In this document: positions 36,891 through 51,358 of the stretch, piece after piece
Layout of the letters: each line of letters opens with the position of its first letter
Numbering within the stretch: the stretch's first letter is position 1
DNA from: Limanda limanda
Taxonomy: Eukaryota > Chordata > Actinopteri > Pleuronectiformes > Pleuronectidae
Length of the DNA stretch: 64,000 bases
Assembly (NCBI RefSeq): GCF_963576545.1
Contig: NC_083654.1
Span: 19,198,699-19,262,698, forward strand
Direction of reading: 5' to 3'
Program-made: the position numbers and the translations under genes
Notes under the pieces: model-generated
Told to the model about the DNA's origin: nothing
The model's database searches: none
The model's input: only the letters and a program-made list of their open reading frames with translations

Positions 36891-39298
36891 ACACTCAGCG
36901 GTGCACTCAGAAGTCGGGCTTTTGTTCCATTGGAAGAGGAAAGACTGAATGACGTACCAAGCCCAAGACATCTCTCCACTGGACATGAAAGAGAAACATA
37001 CAGTGAGATGATGAGATGAGGAGCAGTGAGAGAGCGACGCCTCCGACTCAACACATCAAACAATAATCTGGTCTCAAACATCACACAATCAGATCAGCAG
37101 CCATGTGTGTTAACGTCAAGTGTTGATCTTGAAAAGAAACCACATGTATGGACGCATGTGAATATTTCAGTTTTCCTCTGTGACGGCAGAAGATCTTAAG
37201 CTTCTCAGTCATTTGAATAATTCTTGGAAACAGGAAAACCTCAAAAACAGAACGTCCTGACAAAATACAGCCACGGCCATTTAGAAATATAATGAGGAAC
37301 ATTAGTATGAGACTCACCCTGGATTTAGGACGAGGAGAGGAAACCTGAAAAACACCAAGCGACACAGTGACTCACAGCACAGCAGGAAAACAAGATTTGA
37401 AGTTTAATAATTGGCTAAAACTTCAGGATGTTATCATGACGCCACAAAATGACTTCATCTACACGTTTAATGTTTGTAAACAATTAAAATGAGCTGTGAT
37501 GTAATAACTATTAACATAAATCCAAAGAAATCCCACTTACAATGCTCCTGAAGAAATGCACCACAGCGTTTTCATTGGTCCGGCGTTTAGCGGAGGATTG
37601 CTGGGGCGAGGAGGCCAGGTGACCCCGGAACGACCCCTGTGAGGATCAGAGGTCAAGTACATGTTAACCACAGACTGTGTGTGAAGATGGACGACATGAC
37701 AGACCCGCAAATATGAAGTCAAGCCCTCTTGATTGCCCCCTGGTGGCTAGCTGTTATAAACATGTTATAAACCCTGCCTCCTCTATGTTAGCAGACGTTT
37801 TTTTCCCGGTAAGTTTGGTCTTAGTTATTTGATGCTATAGAAACACAGTTAAACATCATGATTGACAGCTGACACTGACTCGTGAGTAGCGTCAAAATGT
37901 CGAAAAAAGATGTCATTGCACATATTTGGCTTCGAGAGAAAATGAAGATGCATCGTCCATCTTACAAACGATGTTAACGTCGTACAAAAAAATCACAAAC
38001 TCAGATAATTCAACTGTGAAATCAAACAGAATTTAGATCGATATTAATCTGGTATTAAAACCCATTTTAACGTTCAGGCTCTATATAACTCTCCAGCATA
38101 AAAATAGGGCTTGGTAGCTCGAAGTTCTTTCCTGAGAGTTAATCCTCCCTTCACCCTCCGAGCCTCTCGATGTAATAATTACAATGATTATAGTAATTTC
38201 TGAAGGTCTAACGGGTCGTCTGGTCTCATCAGGTGAGACTGATGCTTGTATGAAGGAGGCTTCACACCACAGAGGACGAGACAAAGCTGAATCATGAAAA
38301 CTCTGCACGTTTACTCAGTTAAAGACGATTCTATACGGAAAAAGAAGCAGCACGAACGAGTTAGTGTGAAGCTTCTTTATCAGATGATTCAGGTGTAACA
38401 GGCTGACTCTGTGGGACATGAAGCAAACAGGCAGGGTGACAGGGTTTTTATCAAAGTTTCTCCTGTGTGAATACGCAGAAATAAAGCTGAAGGTATAAGC
38501 CTGTTAAAAATACTTTCCTGGACAAAAAGTCAAGTGCTTTAAAGTGTGAGTCTGACCTTCTGCACCTACTCAGACAAACAGGCATGCGGGTCGGAGTAGA
38601 GAGCAGCTGTGGCTCCTGAGGCCCCCCCCCCCCTTTCACTGAGCATTGTTCAATCTTAAAAGCTTTCCTAGACTTGGTTGCTCTTTAAATTTCAAATGTT
38701 GGAAAAGGTTGAAACGCTGGAAGTAACGACGATTCAGGCCAAATTAATTTGTTCCTTCTCTCAAGTTCTAGTTAAATTGCAAATTATTTTATAATATTGT
38801 GTAGCGATGGAATTAATTTGTGAAATTTAAATTTTCTAGAGACTTCCTTCTCAATAAAGACGTATATTTCAATTAATCTACAAATTGGTGTCCAACTTGA
38901 AATTGGTTTTGTATAAAAACAGCCTGTAAAGAGAATAAAGAGTTTCTAACTGGGGAAGTGAAACCATCAACTTCAGGAAATTGTCCGTCAGGTTCCAAAC
39001 TCTTAATTGAAAATTCTTAATTTCTATTTAAATTCAGTAACTCAGATTATGATTTGACCAGAGTCACAGAACCCAATACTGGAATCAAACATTACTAACA
39101 CAAATTATTTGACTTTAAACGTTAAAGTTTAAAGATAATATAAAAAAAGAAAACTTTTCTTCTGAATCCGACACTCACCTTGCTCCTCTTCTTTTTGTCT
39201 CCCGCAAAGAATTTGCTAATCTGATCCATGACTCCTGGGTTCTTCTTCTTCCTCCCGAGCCCGAATGCGCTCTGCCCGGAGCTGCTCGCTGTAGCCAT
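34627..39298 (-). CDS. mbp: Myelin basic protein, short fish form (5 exons, 125 aa)
   Basis: Basic, intrinsically disordered peripheral membrane protein that compacts the cytoplasmic faces of myelin by binding acidic lipids. Exons (minus): 39298-39179 (MATASSSGQSAFGLGRKKKN to KKKRSK), 37636-37541 (GSFRGHLASS to VVHFFRSI), 37344-37318 (VSSPRPKSR), 35572-35489 (ASSPRPEG to STLSRIFNL), 34677-34627 (GETKSRPPPKRWSTIF, stop). Every junction is phase 0 with AG/GT borders. NENAVVHFFRSIVSSPRPKS matches the mammalian DENPVVHFFKNIVTPRTPPP core, STLSRIFNL matches GTLSKIFKL, and MDQISKFFAGD matches LDSIGRFFGGD. Because all introns are phase 0, extra cassette exons could exist; none was recognised between 35573 and 37317. 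No Golli-type upstream exon was identified. Linkage to galr1 is conserved with human 18q23. Confidence 0.9.
35008..35325. mobile_element. MITE with TACCTCYGCCAAGG inverted ends (mbp intron)
   Basis: The left end TACCTCTGCCAAGGAGG and right end GGCCTTGGCGGAGGTA are inverted complements over about 14 bases. The interior has phrases common to this fish repeat (TTTCCACGAAACTCGGTGGA, CACGGATCTTGATAATAAC, GAATTGATATCTATGAGTTT). Related copies: 19313-19870, 23030-23100, and a fragment at 39850-39960. Inserted in the last intron of mbp. Confidence 0.65.
36843..36888. repeat. (AC)n microsatellite in an mbp intron
   Basis: An uninterrupted AC dinucleotide run of about 46 bases. Such a run is expected to be length-polymorphic. 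Overlapping ORFs here are artefacts of the repeat. The rest of the intron from 35573 to 37317 includes a purine-rich (AGG)n tract at about 36415-36455 and nothing else recognised. Confidence 0.95.
37671..37940. mobile_element. CAGACTGT...GATGGACGAC MITE copy in mbp intron 1
   Basis: The left end CACAGACTGTGTGTGAAGAT with GGACGACATGACAG matches the terminal repeat of the copy at 55671-56118. The interior shares CCCTGCCTCCTCTATGTTAG and AACATCATGATTGACAGCTG with the other copies. The right terminal repeat is missing or eroded near 37940. It begins only 35 bases upstream (in mbp sense) of the mbp exon 37541-37636. The rest of the intron, 37941-39178, shows nothing recognised. Confidence 0.6.
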
Positions 39299-39820
39299 GC
39301 TGTGTAGTTGAGGTCGGGGGGGCTTGGCCGGTGTCTGATTTCTCAGTCGTCGTCTTCCTGTCTCAAGTCCACGTCCCACAGCTCACAGCTCCGTTTGCAG
39401 TGCTTCTGACGCTCGGGGGGGCCGTCTTTGAAGGTGTCGTCCCAGCAGTCTCTGGGGCACCATGGGACATGGGTAGGGGGGGGGGGGCCACAGCACTGGC
39501 TCGCCTCCAGGCATTCTTTGGAGCTTCAGTGGCTTGTGTCAGTCACTGCCGCCCTCCACATGCATGGGCCCAGCCATTGTTCCTCTCCTCATCGGCCTCA
39601 CCCCCCCGACCACCCCCCCGACCACCGGGACAACAAGGCTCATCTCTGAACTCTCGGCCTGATGCAAAGCAGCCGACGCACTGAGACGTCTTTGTTGACT
39701 TCGGCCTCATGCGTCTTCTTCTTAATGGATCGAGTTCAGGTCGGATGCTGCAGATCGACATGTGGACCCAGGAGAACCCGAGTGTCAGTGATGAAATGAA
39801 CCTGCAGTGACTTTGCATGT
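39299..39820 (-). promoter_or_regulatory. mbp: mbp upstream region (presumed promoter)
   Basis: GC-richer sequence with several CCCCCC/GGGGGG runs lies immediately upstream of the mbp ATG. Open frames here are GC-rich shadows with low-complexity Pro/His composition. No TATA or SOX10-type element was identified with confidence. Given as promoter only by position. Confidence 0.3.
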
Positions 39821-41044
39821 TTGGATTTTCTCTTTTCTTTGTGTTATCAAGTTGAAACCAATGAGCTTCAAAGCAGGTCTCATTCCCCCCCCCCTGTCTG
39901 TTTGTTGATTTGTTTATTTGTGAGCGGAATTACTCAAAAAACAACTGAATTTACCTTATTAATGGTTATACTAGGTTTTCAATTGAAGGCCAACATGATG
40001 CACCAATGCAAAACCATTCCAACGTGAAAAAAACAATGGTTTTATCTTCTGCTGTTTCAAAAACCCCCAAAGAAGGACCTTTCAAAGATTTAAGATCTGC
40101 ACTTCCACCTCAAGCAAATCTCACGTGTTGCTGAATAATGTGTGATATGGATAGAAAGTGAGTGAGAGAACCTTGAATGAGGATTGTGGTGTTTGAGAGT
40201 TTCCTCATTAATCTGAGAGAGTTTTCACTTCTCGTGTTGCACATCCCAACGCTACACGAGTCCTGGGTGTGTTGTCCCATCGAGAGACGTCAGCGCCCGA
40301 TGAACAAAGCTGCTTCTGTTGCAGGATACGTTCTGTCAGAAAACACCCACGCAGCATCGGAATATTAATATTTCCGAACAGGAGCCTTTTTGTTTACGGC
40401 TCCTTGTTATTTCAAGTCAGAAACTAACTTTTAGGAGCAAAGTGTGGTGACGGATGAATCTGTTTTCATATCACTGCTGAGCTCCGGCTGAGATTGGGAC
40501 GAGATGAACGGTATCACAGCACCGACATGAAGTCAATATGTAGAAACTGTTTTCAGTTTCAACTCCTTAAAGTTGCAACTATGTGACCCAGAAAAGAAAA
40601 TCTAAAATTGTTGGTAAAAGAGGAGAAAGGAGAAAGGTTTTCTCGTGAGCAAGGTGCCTCTGGGAGGTCGTTGGATCCAACATGGCCGCCCAGTTTCCTG
40701 AATAAACCAAGTGAAATGGGGATGAACTCCGAGGCCGACGTGTTTGTCCACCCTGACCTCGCTCACAGGGCCCGGTCTGTCCGGCCTGCCGGGCCCGGCC
40801 TCAGCTCAGCACCCACGGGACTCAGGGGGGGGGGGCGCAGGAATCCAGGGAGTGGGACGACCACACAGCTCGGGCCCGCGCCTCCAGAAGAGTCTTGGAT
40901 TTGTTCCTGAGGCTGGAAGGTCAAGGACGAGCGCAGGGGGAAACAATAGCGGCCATGGATCAGAGCTGTGGGACACAAACACGGGAGATATCCTCCAACC
41001 CCCGAGAGGAATGTAGATCCAGACCAAGACGCCCACGCAGAGGG
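39821..41044. other. Intergenic spacer between mbp and galr1, first part
   Basis: No gene is recognised. A short fragment of the 35008-35325 repeat family is seen near 39850-39960 (CTGTCTGTTTGTTGATTTG). A CpG-containing stretch at 40730-41040 produces overlapping ORFs on both strands without family resemblance. Confidence 0.4.
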
Positions 41045-42660
41045 GCGGCTGAATACCTATCTGCTTCTGAAGAGAGGGAGAGAGAGAGAGAGAAAGACCA
41101 TGTCAGATCACATGTGCAAAAAAATGTTATTGCTTTAAAGTTTGTGTGATTTCTTAATTTCTGAGAAATCAAAGATGAGAATAATGTTTCCTTTATTTAA
41201 ATCCTGTGTAAACACAATGATCATCAAAGCTGCTGTTCAGTTAATCTGCATAGAATCAACCAGGAATCTGCACAATAACATTTATTATACCAATTCACTT
41301 TCTGAGTGACTTTTGATTTATCTTGACAGTTTGGTGTGGATTCTTAACTTCAGTTGTTTGTTGTTTTACTTTGAAGTGTCCTTGTGTGTCTCTTTTAAAT
41401 GCACTTCCTGTCTCTGTCCTGTCTCCTGCTCCTCTGTCTCACCTGAGTTCTGTCTTCTCTCTGAGCTCCTTCACTTTCCTTTGTTACTTTGTTTCTGTAA
41501 TTTCTTCCCTTTTGCTTCCTGGTGTAAGTTTGGATCCTTGTTTGAATATCTATCTGCTACTGAAGAGAGGGAGAGAGAGAGAGAAAGAGGGAAGGAAAGA
41601 GAGAAAGAAAGAAAGACCATGTCAGATCACATGTGCAAAATTATGTTATTGTTTTAAAGTTTGTGTGATTTCTTCATTTCTGAGAAATCAAAGATGAGCA
41701 TAATGTTTCCCTTTATTTAAATCCTGTGTAAACACAATGATCATCAAACCTGCTGTTCAGTTAAAACATATATTTTAATGTCATCTGCATAGAATCAACC
41801 AGGAATCTGCACAATAACATTGCTCTTACCAATTCACTTTTTGAGTGACTTTTATTTTGTCTTTTCTTGTTCTTGTCTTTTTTGAATGGGTGGAGTTTCC
41901 GATGTTTGGTTTGGATTTTTAACTTGTTTGTCGTCTTACTTTGAAGTGTCCCCGTGTGTCTCTTTTAAATGCACTTCCTGTCTTTGTCCTGTCTCCTGCT
42001 CCTGTGTCTCACCTGAGTTCTGTCTTCTCTCTGAACTCCTTTTCTCTCCTTTGTCACTTTGTTTCTGTAATTTCTTCCCTTTTGCTTCCTGGTGTAAGTT
42101 TGGATCCTTGTTTGAATATCTATCTGCTACCGAAGAGAGGGAGAGAGAGAGAGAAAGAGGGAAGGAAAGAGAGAAAGAAAGAAAGACCATGTCAAATCAC
42201 ATATGCAGAAAATTGTTATTGTTTTAAAGTTTGTATGATTTCTTCATTTCTGAGAAATCAAAGATGAGCATAATGTTTCCCTTTATTTAAATCCTGTGTA
42301 AACACAAGGATCATCAAACCTGCTGTTCATATAACACATATATTTTAATGTCATCTGCATGGAATCAACCAGGAATCTGCACAATAACATTTCTCGTATC
42401 AATTCACTTTTTGAGTGACTTTTGATTTGTCTTAACAGTTGATGTTTGGTTTGGATTTTTTACTTCAGTTGTTTGTCGTTTTACTTTGAAGTGTCCCCGT
42501 GTGTCTCTTTTAAATGTACTTCCTGTCTCTGTCCTGTTTCCTGCTCCTCTGTCTCACCTGAGTTCTGTCTTCTCTCTGAGCTCCTTCACTCTCCTTTGTC
42601 AGTTTGTTGCTGTGATTTCTTCCCTTTTGCTTCCTGGTGTAAGTTTGGATTCTTGTTTGC
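41045..42660 (+). repeat. Tandem array of 545-570 bp units between mbp and galr1
   Basis: The markers GGTGTAAGTTTGGAT (41521, 42091, 42636) and GAATATCTATCTGCTAC (41544, 42114) recur at spacings of 570 and 545 bp. A leading partial unit starts near 41050 (GAATACCTATCTGCTTCTGA). Each unit holds CTTTGAAGTGTCC, CTGTCTCCTGCTCCT, a (GA)n/(GAAA)n run and CATGTCAGATCACATGTGCA. Three parallel ORFs of about 110-124 aa recur in the same place in each unit because the units are nearly identical. They are Ser/Cys/Phe-rich without a domain and are not called genes. Confidence 0.85.
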
Positions 42661-43252
42661 CGCCTGCCGACCAAACCGGAAGCCTGTAAGTGTTTTATTG
42701 ATAAAATTCTGTTTGGTTTGTTTCCGTGAAAAATGTTTTAAAGTTTTTGAAACGTTTCTTCAAGAGGATGAACAACAGGAAGATCCGAATTTAACTTGAT
42801 CTGCAGCGTCAGTGTCTCATTAACTCAGAGTTCTAGCTTCTGTGGGTTTTCTCTGGACGCTTCCTGTACTTATTAATAAAAGTTAATATTTATCTCATTT
42901 ATATTGGAGTTGATCACGTGCTTCTCTTTATAGGAACAGTGGGGGGTCTTTTCTTTTAGGGGGTTTCTGACCACGGTGTTGTTGTTGTTTCCTGTGAATA
43001 ACTGATGGTAGAGTTTCAGGGGGTTCTCACATCATCGCTGTGATCTCATGTGTGTCCTCTGTCCTCTAAGCTCGGGGGGGCGGGGGGGGGGCTGGATGAC
43101 CTCCCGTGGCCCTGGACGACCTCCTCGTGTCTCATCCAGCGCTCGCAGCCTATAGATGACATCACAGCTGTGATGACGCTCAGCAGCTGATGGATCCTCG
43201 GGCTCGAGGACAGACACGGATCCTCCTCATGATGCAACCGACTCATTTTCAT

Positions 43253-43663
43253 AAAAACAGAAACACAAGATAAATAGGTAGATAAGGTGCAGTGGCAAGA
43301 TGATGGTAATAGTACTGATGATATGATGGTAATGTTATTGTTAGACAGTATATGAAAAATAGTACAGTATATATAGTATATAATATAACATAATATATAT
43401 TTATATATGATAGTAATTATACCAATATAATAGCAGTATATAGTAATAATGGCAACAACAGTGTATATAATAATAATAGTAAATATAATAATTATAATAA
43501 TAACATGTACACATGTATAAATATGTGTATACAGACTTATATATACAAAGAATATACAAAGAGTATGATATAATATGATATGATATATAGTAGAGGTATA
43601 AATATAAGTATTTGACTATACAATAGACAATATAATAGACTATGAGTGTAAGAATATGTAGCT
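43253..43663 (-). mobile_element. LINE-like fragment, inverted copy of 772-1165
   Basis: The reverse complement of this block matches the usf2-intron repeat over about 400 bases. For example, ATCAGTACTATTACCATCAT followed by CTTGCCA, CTTATCTACCTA and CTTGTGTTTCTGTTTTT occurs in both in the same order. The 3' tail present at 1240-1298 is absent here. AT-rich and non-coding. Bases 42661-43252 hold nothing recognised apart from a G-rich run at 43073-43091. Confidence 0.75.
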
Positions 43664-46600
43664 ACGACAGGCACCCGTAAGCACGGCGCCATCTTGCCTG
43701 AAAGATAAATGAAAGAACAAGTCGACCTGTTCCTCTAACTTCCAGATTCTCTGAGGTTTTCTGTTTTCTCTTCTAACTGCCCTTCGTATGAGGTGATAGG
43801 ATCAGCTGTACAATGTGAATGTGTCCCCCCCCTTACCCCCCCACCCCACCCAGTGTGTCCTCACAGCGATTCTTCTGCCTGATAAACAACTCAACACAAA
43901 ACGTCTTACTGGTCCGACGCCAGTGATTCCATCAACATTTGGCCGAAGCCGCCGCACTCGGCTGGAGCATAAAGCCGTCACTTGTTCAGCAGCTCAACAA
44001 TATCATGCTCTCTTGTTTTCCAACTGCAGTGACTTCTGAGAGCGCCGCCGCTGGAGAGAGAGAGAGTCACTGCGAAGAAGGGAGCAGGAGAAATTATATA
44101 CTTCCGATTTTAAACGACAAAAACTAAGTTAAAGATGGTTTATCTCCTTTATCTTTTGTCATATTCATTGGAATGTTTTGTAACTGATCTCCTGCATAGA
44201 GGAGAAAATGGTTCTGCAGGTTGTGCTGAAGACTTTGAGGCTTCGATGATTTTGTTAGTTTGACATCTCAGGCAAATCACACGCTCATGGTTCTGCTGTC
44301 TTTGTTGTGAAAGTATAAAATCTAGATTGTAAAGTCAGATTTATTTATGTGGCACAATAAAAACAACAGGAGCTGCAAAGGAAAGCAACACGAGCATCGA
44401 TAAAAGACATTGAGAACCGATCCTTCCTGATGTTTTCATCCCACAGCAAACATCTGTCCTCACCCTCACAGAGACCTCGTCCTTGTGTGTGAAGCAAATA
44501 AATACATCTTGTTCTCGATGTGGTGACGAAGCCTTGGAGGAGGTTTGTGAATCTCCGAGTGTCCTTCGAGTTTCTGCACAAACACTTGAAGCTTCCTCTG
44601 ATTTAACTGCTGGGAGAGTGAAGGTTCTTTTCAGTGAATGTTAACATAATTCGTCACAGGTTTGTCATTTTCCATCCATTAAAGAGCGCTGTGCATTGTT
44701 TATCTACTGTACAGACAGTAAGGTTGTGTGTGTGTGTGTGTGACCGTGCTGAACTTGCAGTTGCTGACACTGAGCACACACATTAATATCTGCAAATAAA
44801 TGTTTAGGAAGGCCTCTGGCTCCAGACAGCATCTGATAACTGAGCGGATTGTCCGAGCTCTCCCGGCCTCAGTGTCACTCTCAGATGAATCACTGTGAAA
44901 TGACACGAGCGCCCAGGCAAACCTCCGCCCCCCCCCCGACGCTGCTGCTGCAGGGATCACAGCAGGAGGCGGCCGAGCCCCAGACTCCCGGCAGGAAACA
45001 CAACTCCGTCCCACTGAGCCTGGGAATTCACTTTTGTGGCGATTAACACGTCTCTGACTCACAATCTCAACAGAGAAACTGGACACGAACACGTCACTGA
45101 GTCAGTCAACAGTTCGACTTTCATTCAAGATTCACATTCGACCTTTGACCCCAAATTAAAGGTCTGAATAGTTAATCTTCTCTTAAAGTTTCAGAGTGTG
45201 GGATTTCATGGCATCTCGCTGGCAAACTGCATCCGGCTCAGTCTCTGTGGTTCCAAAACCTATTAAATTGTTTTCTGAGAGTCTCTCACTTGAGTTGTCT
45301 GAGAGTGAGCAGGAAGGATGTTCTGTTCTGTGCCAATGAAGAGTGATTTTTAAAGGTTATTCCCTTTATGCAATTAATGAGTTTTCACTATATTTCCCTC
45401 AAGGCTCAGGCAGAACCTTCAAATAAAGCAGTAGCACAAAAAGCCACTTGTGTGCGCTGTGCAATTACCGCGAGTTGGAGAATCGATGGTGGAGTTAAGG
45501 TCAGTTGTGAAAGGTCGTCTCACATGAACGAAAACATAATTCTGAATATTATATTACATTTCTGCTGATAATTCCCACAAACCTTTATATCTGTTCTGGA
45601 TGAGGAACACGTACTGAGGTCATGGAGAAAATAATTTCTACAAGAAGTAGAATATTAACAATTGTAAGTATCTACTATCTAAAATAATACAGATGTTTTG
45701 CATATATATACATTTAATTAATTATGAGAAATGATGAGTGTATTTTTTTGACTATTTTATTTGCACACACACATGACAGGACATATCTCAACTTAATATT
45801 ATAACTAAGAAAATACTTTAATGAAATATATACGTTTTTAAGACGTTAAATGAGATTTAAAAAAACGTGATAAAAGGTTACGATGTTTAAATAATTACCA
45901 GCTCTTGATATTTATATTCCAGATGCAGAGAGAATGCTGCCTTGTTGATTTGTGTAATGGGCTGAAAGGAGTTTCTGGTATTGTCAAAGTAATGGTGAGG
46001 ATTCAATTCAACCTAATCTATACAAAGTTTATAGCGAAAAATATAAATAAATGGCAGAATATTTAAAGATATCAGTTTCTGGACTCCAGAGATACAGAAG
46101 ACTGAACTGAACTGGAAGAGAATCCGACTCTAAGTGACTTTCTCATTCTCCCTCGGCGATAAACAAGCGTCATTATCTGACTGAGTGTGAAACGAGGGCC
46201 GAGACCTCTCCGAAACCAAACAGAACAAACTCCACGGCCTGTAGGAGAGAGAGAGCACGTTTCAAATTATCGAGCTGAATGGATGTGCTGCTGCTCTGGT
46301 CTCCGCTCGTGGCTCGGTGTCATGGCAACCTCAGGTGGGAGCGCAGGGGCTAAACACCTGAGAGGAGGAGAAGGAGCCGGGTCCAAAGCAACTTATCTCC
46401 TGGTGTCTCTAATCGGGTCGGGGAAGGGAATCCCAGAGGAGTCGGGGGGGTGATCCAGCGACACTGGGTTTGTTGTGTGATTTCAGGGAATCACAGATTC
46501 AATCACCTTTCTGCTTTTTAACCGGTAATTAGTCTGTGGGGAGTTAATTAATGAGTCAATGTCGTACTCTCCACATCTGGCTGCAACAAAAAAAAGATCT

Positions 46601-48271
46601 TGTTGTTAACTCAGTTTTATTCATAGAGCACGGAATCAATAATTGATCTCATACAGAAAATACACCTTGAATAACCAGATCAATTAACTACGTAAGAAAG
46701 ACGTGAGAGAGAAGAGACAAACAGAAGAAGCAGCAGTAGAATTACAACGACGACTTTGTGATCCATACTTGAGCTGAAACTCACTACAAAGCTCCACCAG
46801 GGAAGATGATTCTGTTTCCAGTCTTTGTGCCATAATAATTTGTTCATTTGCACCTTTTGCTCCTGAGAAACACAGTTTAGTTTGGCTGAAGGCGTCTTTG
46901 TGTGTTGATGGGAACGACAACAACGTTTCCTTGAACATCGAAACCTTGAAGTAAAACCAGAGAAACATCAACACACTGAATTGAGAGTGACGTTACACAC
47001 ATATCTTTAAAGTTAGATACAGATGTGAGGGATGAAAACATCAAATCAAGGTTTAAAAAACATCTGGATAAACTTAGGAGGTTGAGAGATGAGCTGTCCG
47101 TGGTCCTGAAACAGTCGCAGCTCAACGAACACAACGGGACATTTCACTTCTCTGAGGCGGACACATCTCTGGGAGGATCGGACGCCGCCTGGAAGCTTCG
47201 CTGTGTCTTTGTCTTCCCTCGCAGCAGAAACGGGTGGGGGGGGGGATAACATCTCGGTCGATGGAGTGACGAGTCGCCATGGAAACTTCAGGCTGCTTCA
47301 GGACATGAGCTGAGAAGCCAATTACAAAAACAAGCGCCTTTCTCCCAGAAGTACAATAACTCTGCGTCTGAAGAAAAGGAGAAGAAGACAGATAATAGCG
47401 ACTGTCATCACTGTCTTTTATCAGGGTTTCATCAGGGAAGCAGTTGTTGAATTAACCTGATTAACACTCGTACATTAACAGGACGTGTAAACAGTGAAAG
47501 ATGGAGTTGTGTTCAATCATCTGAGGACAACTGGAGAGATAACATCAGCCTCTGCTCTCCGGTTACATGCAACGTGCATCATATTTGTCGTCATGGTTTC
47601 CCCCCCCGACCAGATCTCTGGTCTGTCTGAGGTTCACATGTTTTAATAATGATAATACAGCTGTTCCCAGATGTGGTCCGAGCAGATCAATAACAGAGAC
47701 TGAGAGAAGGAGTGAGGGGGATCGATGGAAACGAGACAAACAAGAAACTCGTTCTCCGCTGGTTCTGAGCGACTTCACTCGTCTAATCACGAGGAAAAAC
47801 ATTTAATGGATTTAAATCCAAAACTTCTGATGTCGCCCGCTGGTTTCTGAGCTGTCTTGTGGCGTCAGGTTTGATATTTTGTCTGTCGCCATTTTGTTTT
47901 TTTGAAACCAGAAGTGACCATATTTGTAGGGAACGATATGTGAAGATGTGATCTACAGGTTTCAGGTTCCTCCAATTTGGCTTCACTTTATGGACCCGGA
48001 GTCTTTATCGATACATCTGAAGCTTTAAGGAAATGTCTTGAGACAAATTTGGATTCACTGGCATGAAATATTTTCAATTTAGCGCCACCATCTGGTTTGT
48101 GATTGCATTGATTAACGCTAAACGATGCTGTGACCACACGTCCCATGATGCAACTTGCCACCTGCAGATCTCCTGCACAGCTTTAAACTCCACACGCCCA
48201 CTTTATACCAACAAACCTTTCCATTACAGATTTCATAGGTTTGATTTGATCCGATAATTTAATAATAGTGT
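43664..48271. other. Gene-free spacer
   Basis: I see no gene in this 4.6-kb stretch. Noted: a short (TG)n run at 44724-44742; AT-rich DNA at 45600-46080; an open frame at 47025-47249 without family resemblance; and, at 47818-48010, phrases loosely like the CAGACTGT MITE family (GATGTCGCCCGCTGG, TTTGGCTTCACTTTATGG). Confidence 0.4.
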
Positions 48272-48790
48272 TGATATTTGAATGTTTCATATTATATTGT
48301 CGTGTGTTCACTAGAGTTAATTATTTTAGTTAATAACTCTTTTTAACATGGTCATAAACCACGATGACATGTTATCATCTTCGGTGTGTTGATTCTCAAA
48401 TTCTCACACTCCTTAAACACTATGGAATGTATGCGTTAACCCTCTCCCCCAGAGAATACTCTTTGACCTTTACCATGAAGACGCCACACACTACAAGATA
48501 CTAAACAACTCCTTATTTAGGCTGAAGCCCTGTTGTGTGATGTAATGTTATCTCTAGTTTTGGGGTCCCACCTCCCACCTATAAAACTTCTTGCCCTGCA
48601 GGGAGAAGACAGACTTCACTATTTGGCCTGGGTGATTTCTCCGAGTTCTAGAGCTCGTCCTGACCTGTACTTCTTTTGTGTAATAAACATTATTATACTT
48701 GTAAGTACTGGGTCCGCGTTCCTTTCCTTCATCATCAAACTTCTACAACAACAGCAACCTCTCGGCCGACAAGAATATACGTCAATATCA
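48272..48790 (+). mobile_element. Candidate solo LTR upstream of galr1
   Basis: The block begins TGATATT and ends AATATCA (7-bp inverted ends with TG...CA). It contains a TATA-like CCTATAAAACTTC at about 48579 and, some 100 bases later, TGTGTAATAAACATT, a poly(A) signal, followed by a GT-rich stretch. The order of promoter, short R-like segment, poly(A) signal and U5-like segment is that of a retroviral or Gypsy-type LTR. No flanking duplication was found and no internal gag-pol region is adjacent, so the borders and the call are tentative. It reads in the same direction as galr1. Confidence 0.45.
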
Positions 48791-48984
48791 TATTAAAAAC
48801 CAGCCTGCCACACTTCTAAATTATTCAATTTTCACAGTGTAATTTGATTTTTAGCTCAGAGTGGCTGATGAACGGGTTGTGTTGAGTCCCAGTGGATCGG
48901 AGGGTTGTTCTATTCCCTTCTGACTGGCTGCAGGTTACTTACTGGAAACAGCAGACAGGTATTGGTGGGATCTGCTGCGCACAA

Positions 48985-49093
48985 CATGGTGACGTTTCCC
49001 ACGGAGGTAGGGAGCAGCGTGCACATGCATGAGCTCCTCTTCCTCAGTCTGAGCTCCATGTGCAGCAAACGCATCCTCCCCATCAACATGTAA
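48985..49093 (+). promoter_or_regulatory. galr1: Upstream ORF in the galr1 leader
   Basis: In-frame ATGs at 48985, 49025 and 49058 share one frame that ends at TAA 49091-49093, 23 bases before the galr1 start codon. The last ATG gives the 11-residue MCSKRILPINM. If transcription starts upstream of them these ATGs would precede the receptor start and could lower its translation. How much of this is in the mature leader is unknown. Confidence 0.4.
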
Positions 49094-49116
49094 CTCCTCC
49101 GCGTTCATCTAGAACC

Positions 49117-51358
<2,242 letters not shown>

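Noticed and set aside
39331..39684. 117-aa plus-strand ORF upstream of mbp
   Set aside because: Pro/His-rich shadow frame in GC-rich mbp promoter DNA; contains homopolymer-derived runs.
41313..42267. Repeated ORFs of 108-124 aa
   Set aside because: The same frame recurs because the DNA is a tandem repeat; the peptides are low-complexity Ser/Cys/Phe without a domain.
47025..47249. 74-aa ORF with a helical, charged N-terminal half
   Set aside because: Looked briefly protein-like (FKKHLDKLRRLRDELS) but has no recognised family, no splice context and ends in a G-run.
49060..49116. Extended galr1 N terminus from an upstream near-cognate start
   Set aside because: The frame is open but lacks an ATG before 49117; MELQVENQS with ACCATGG context is the better start and fits the family length.
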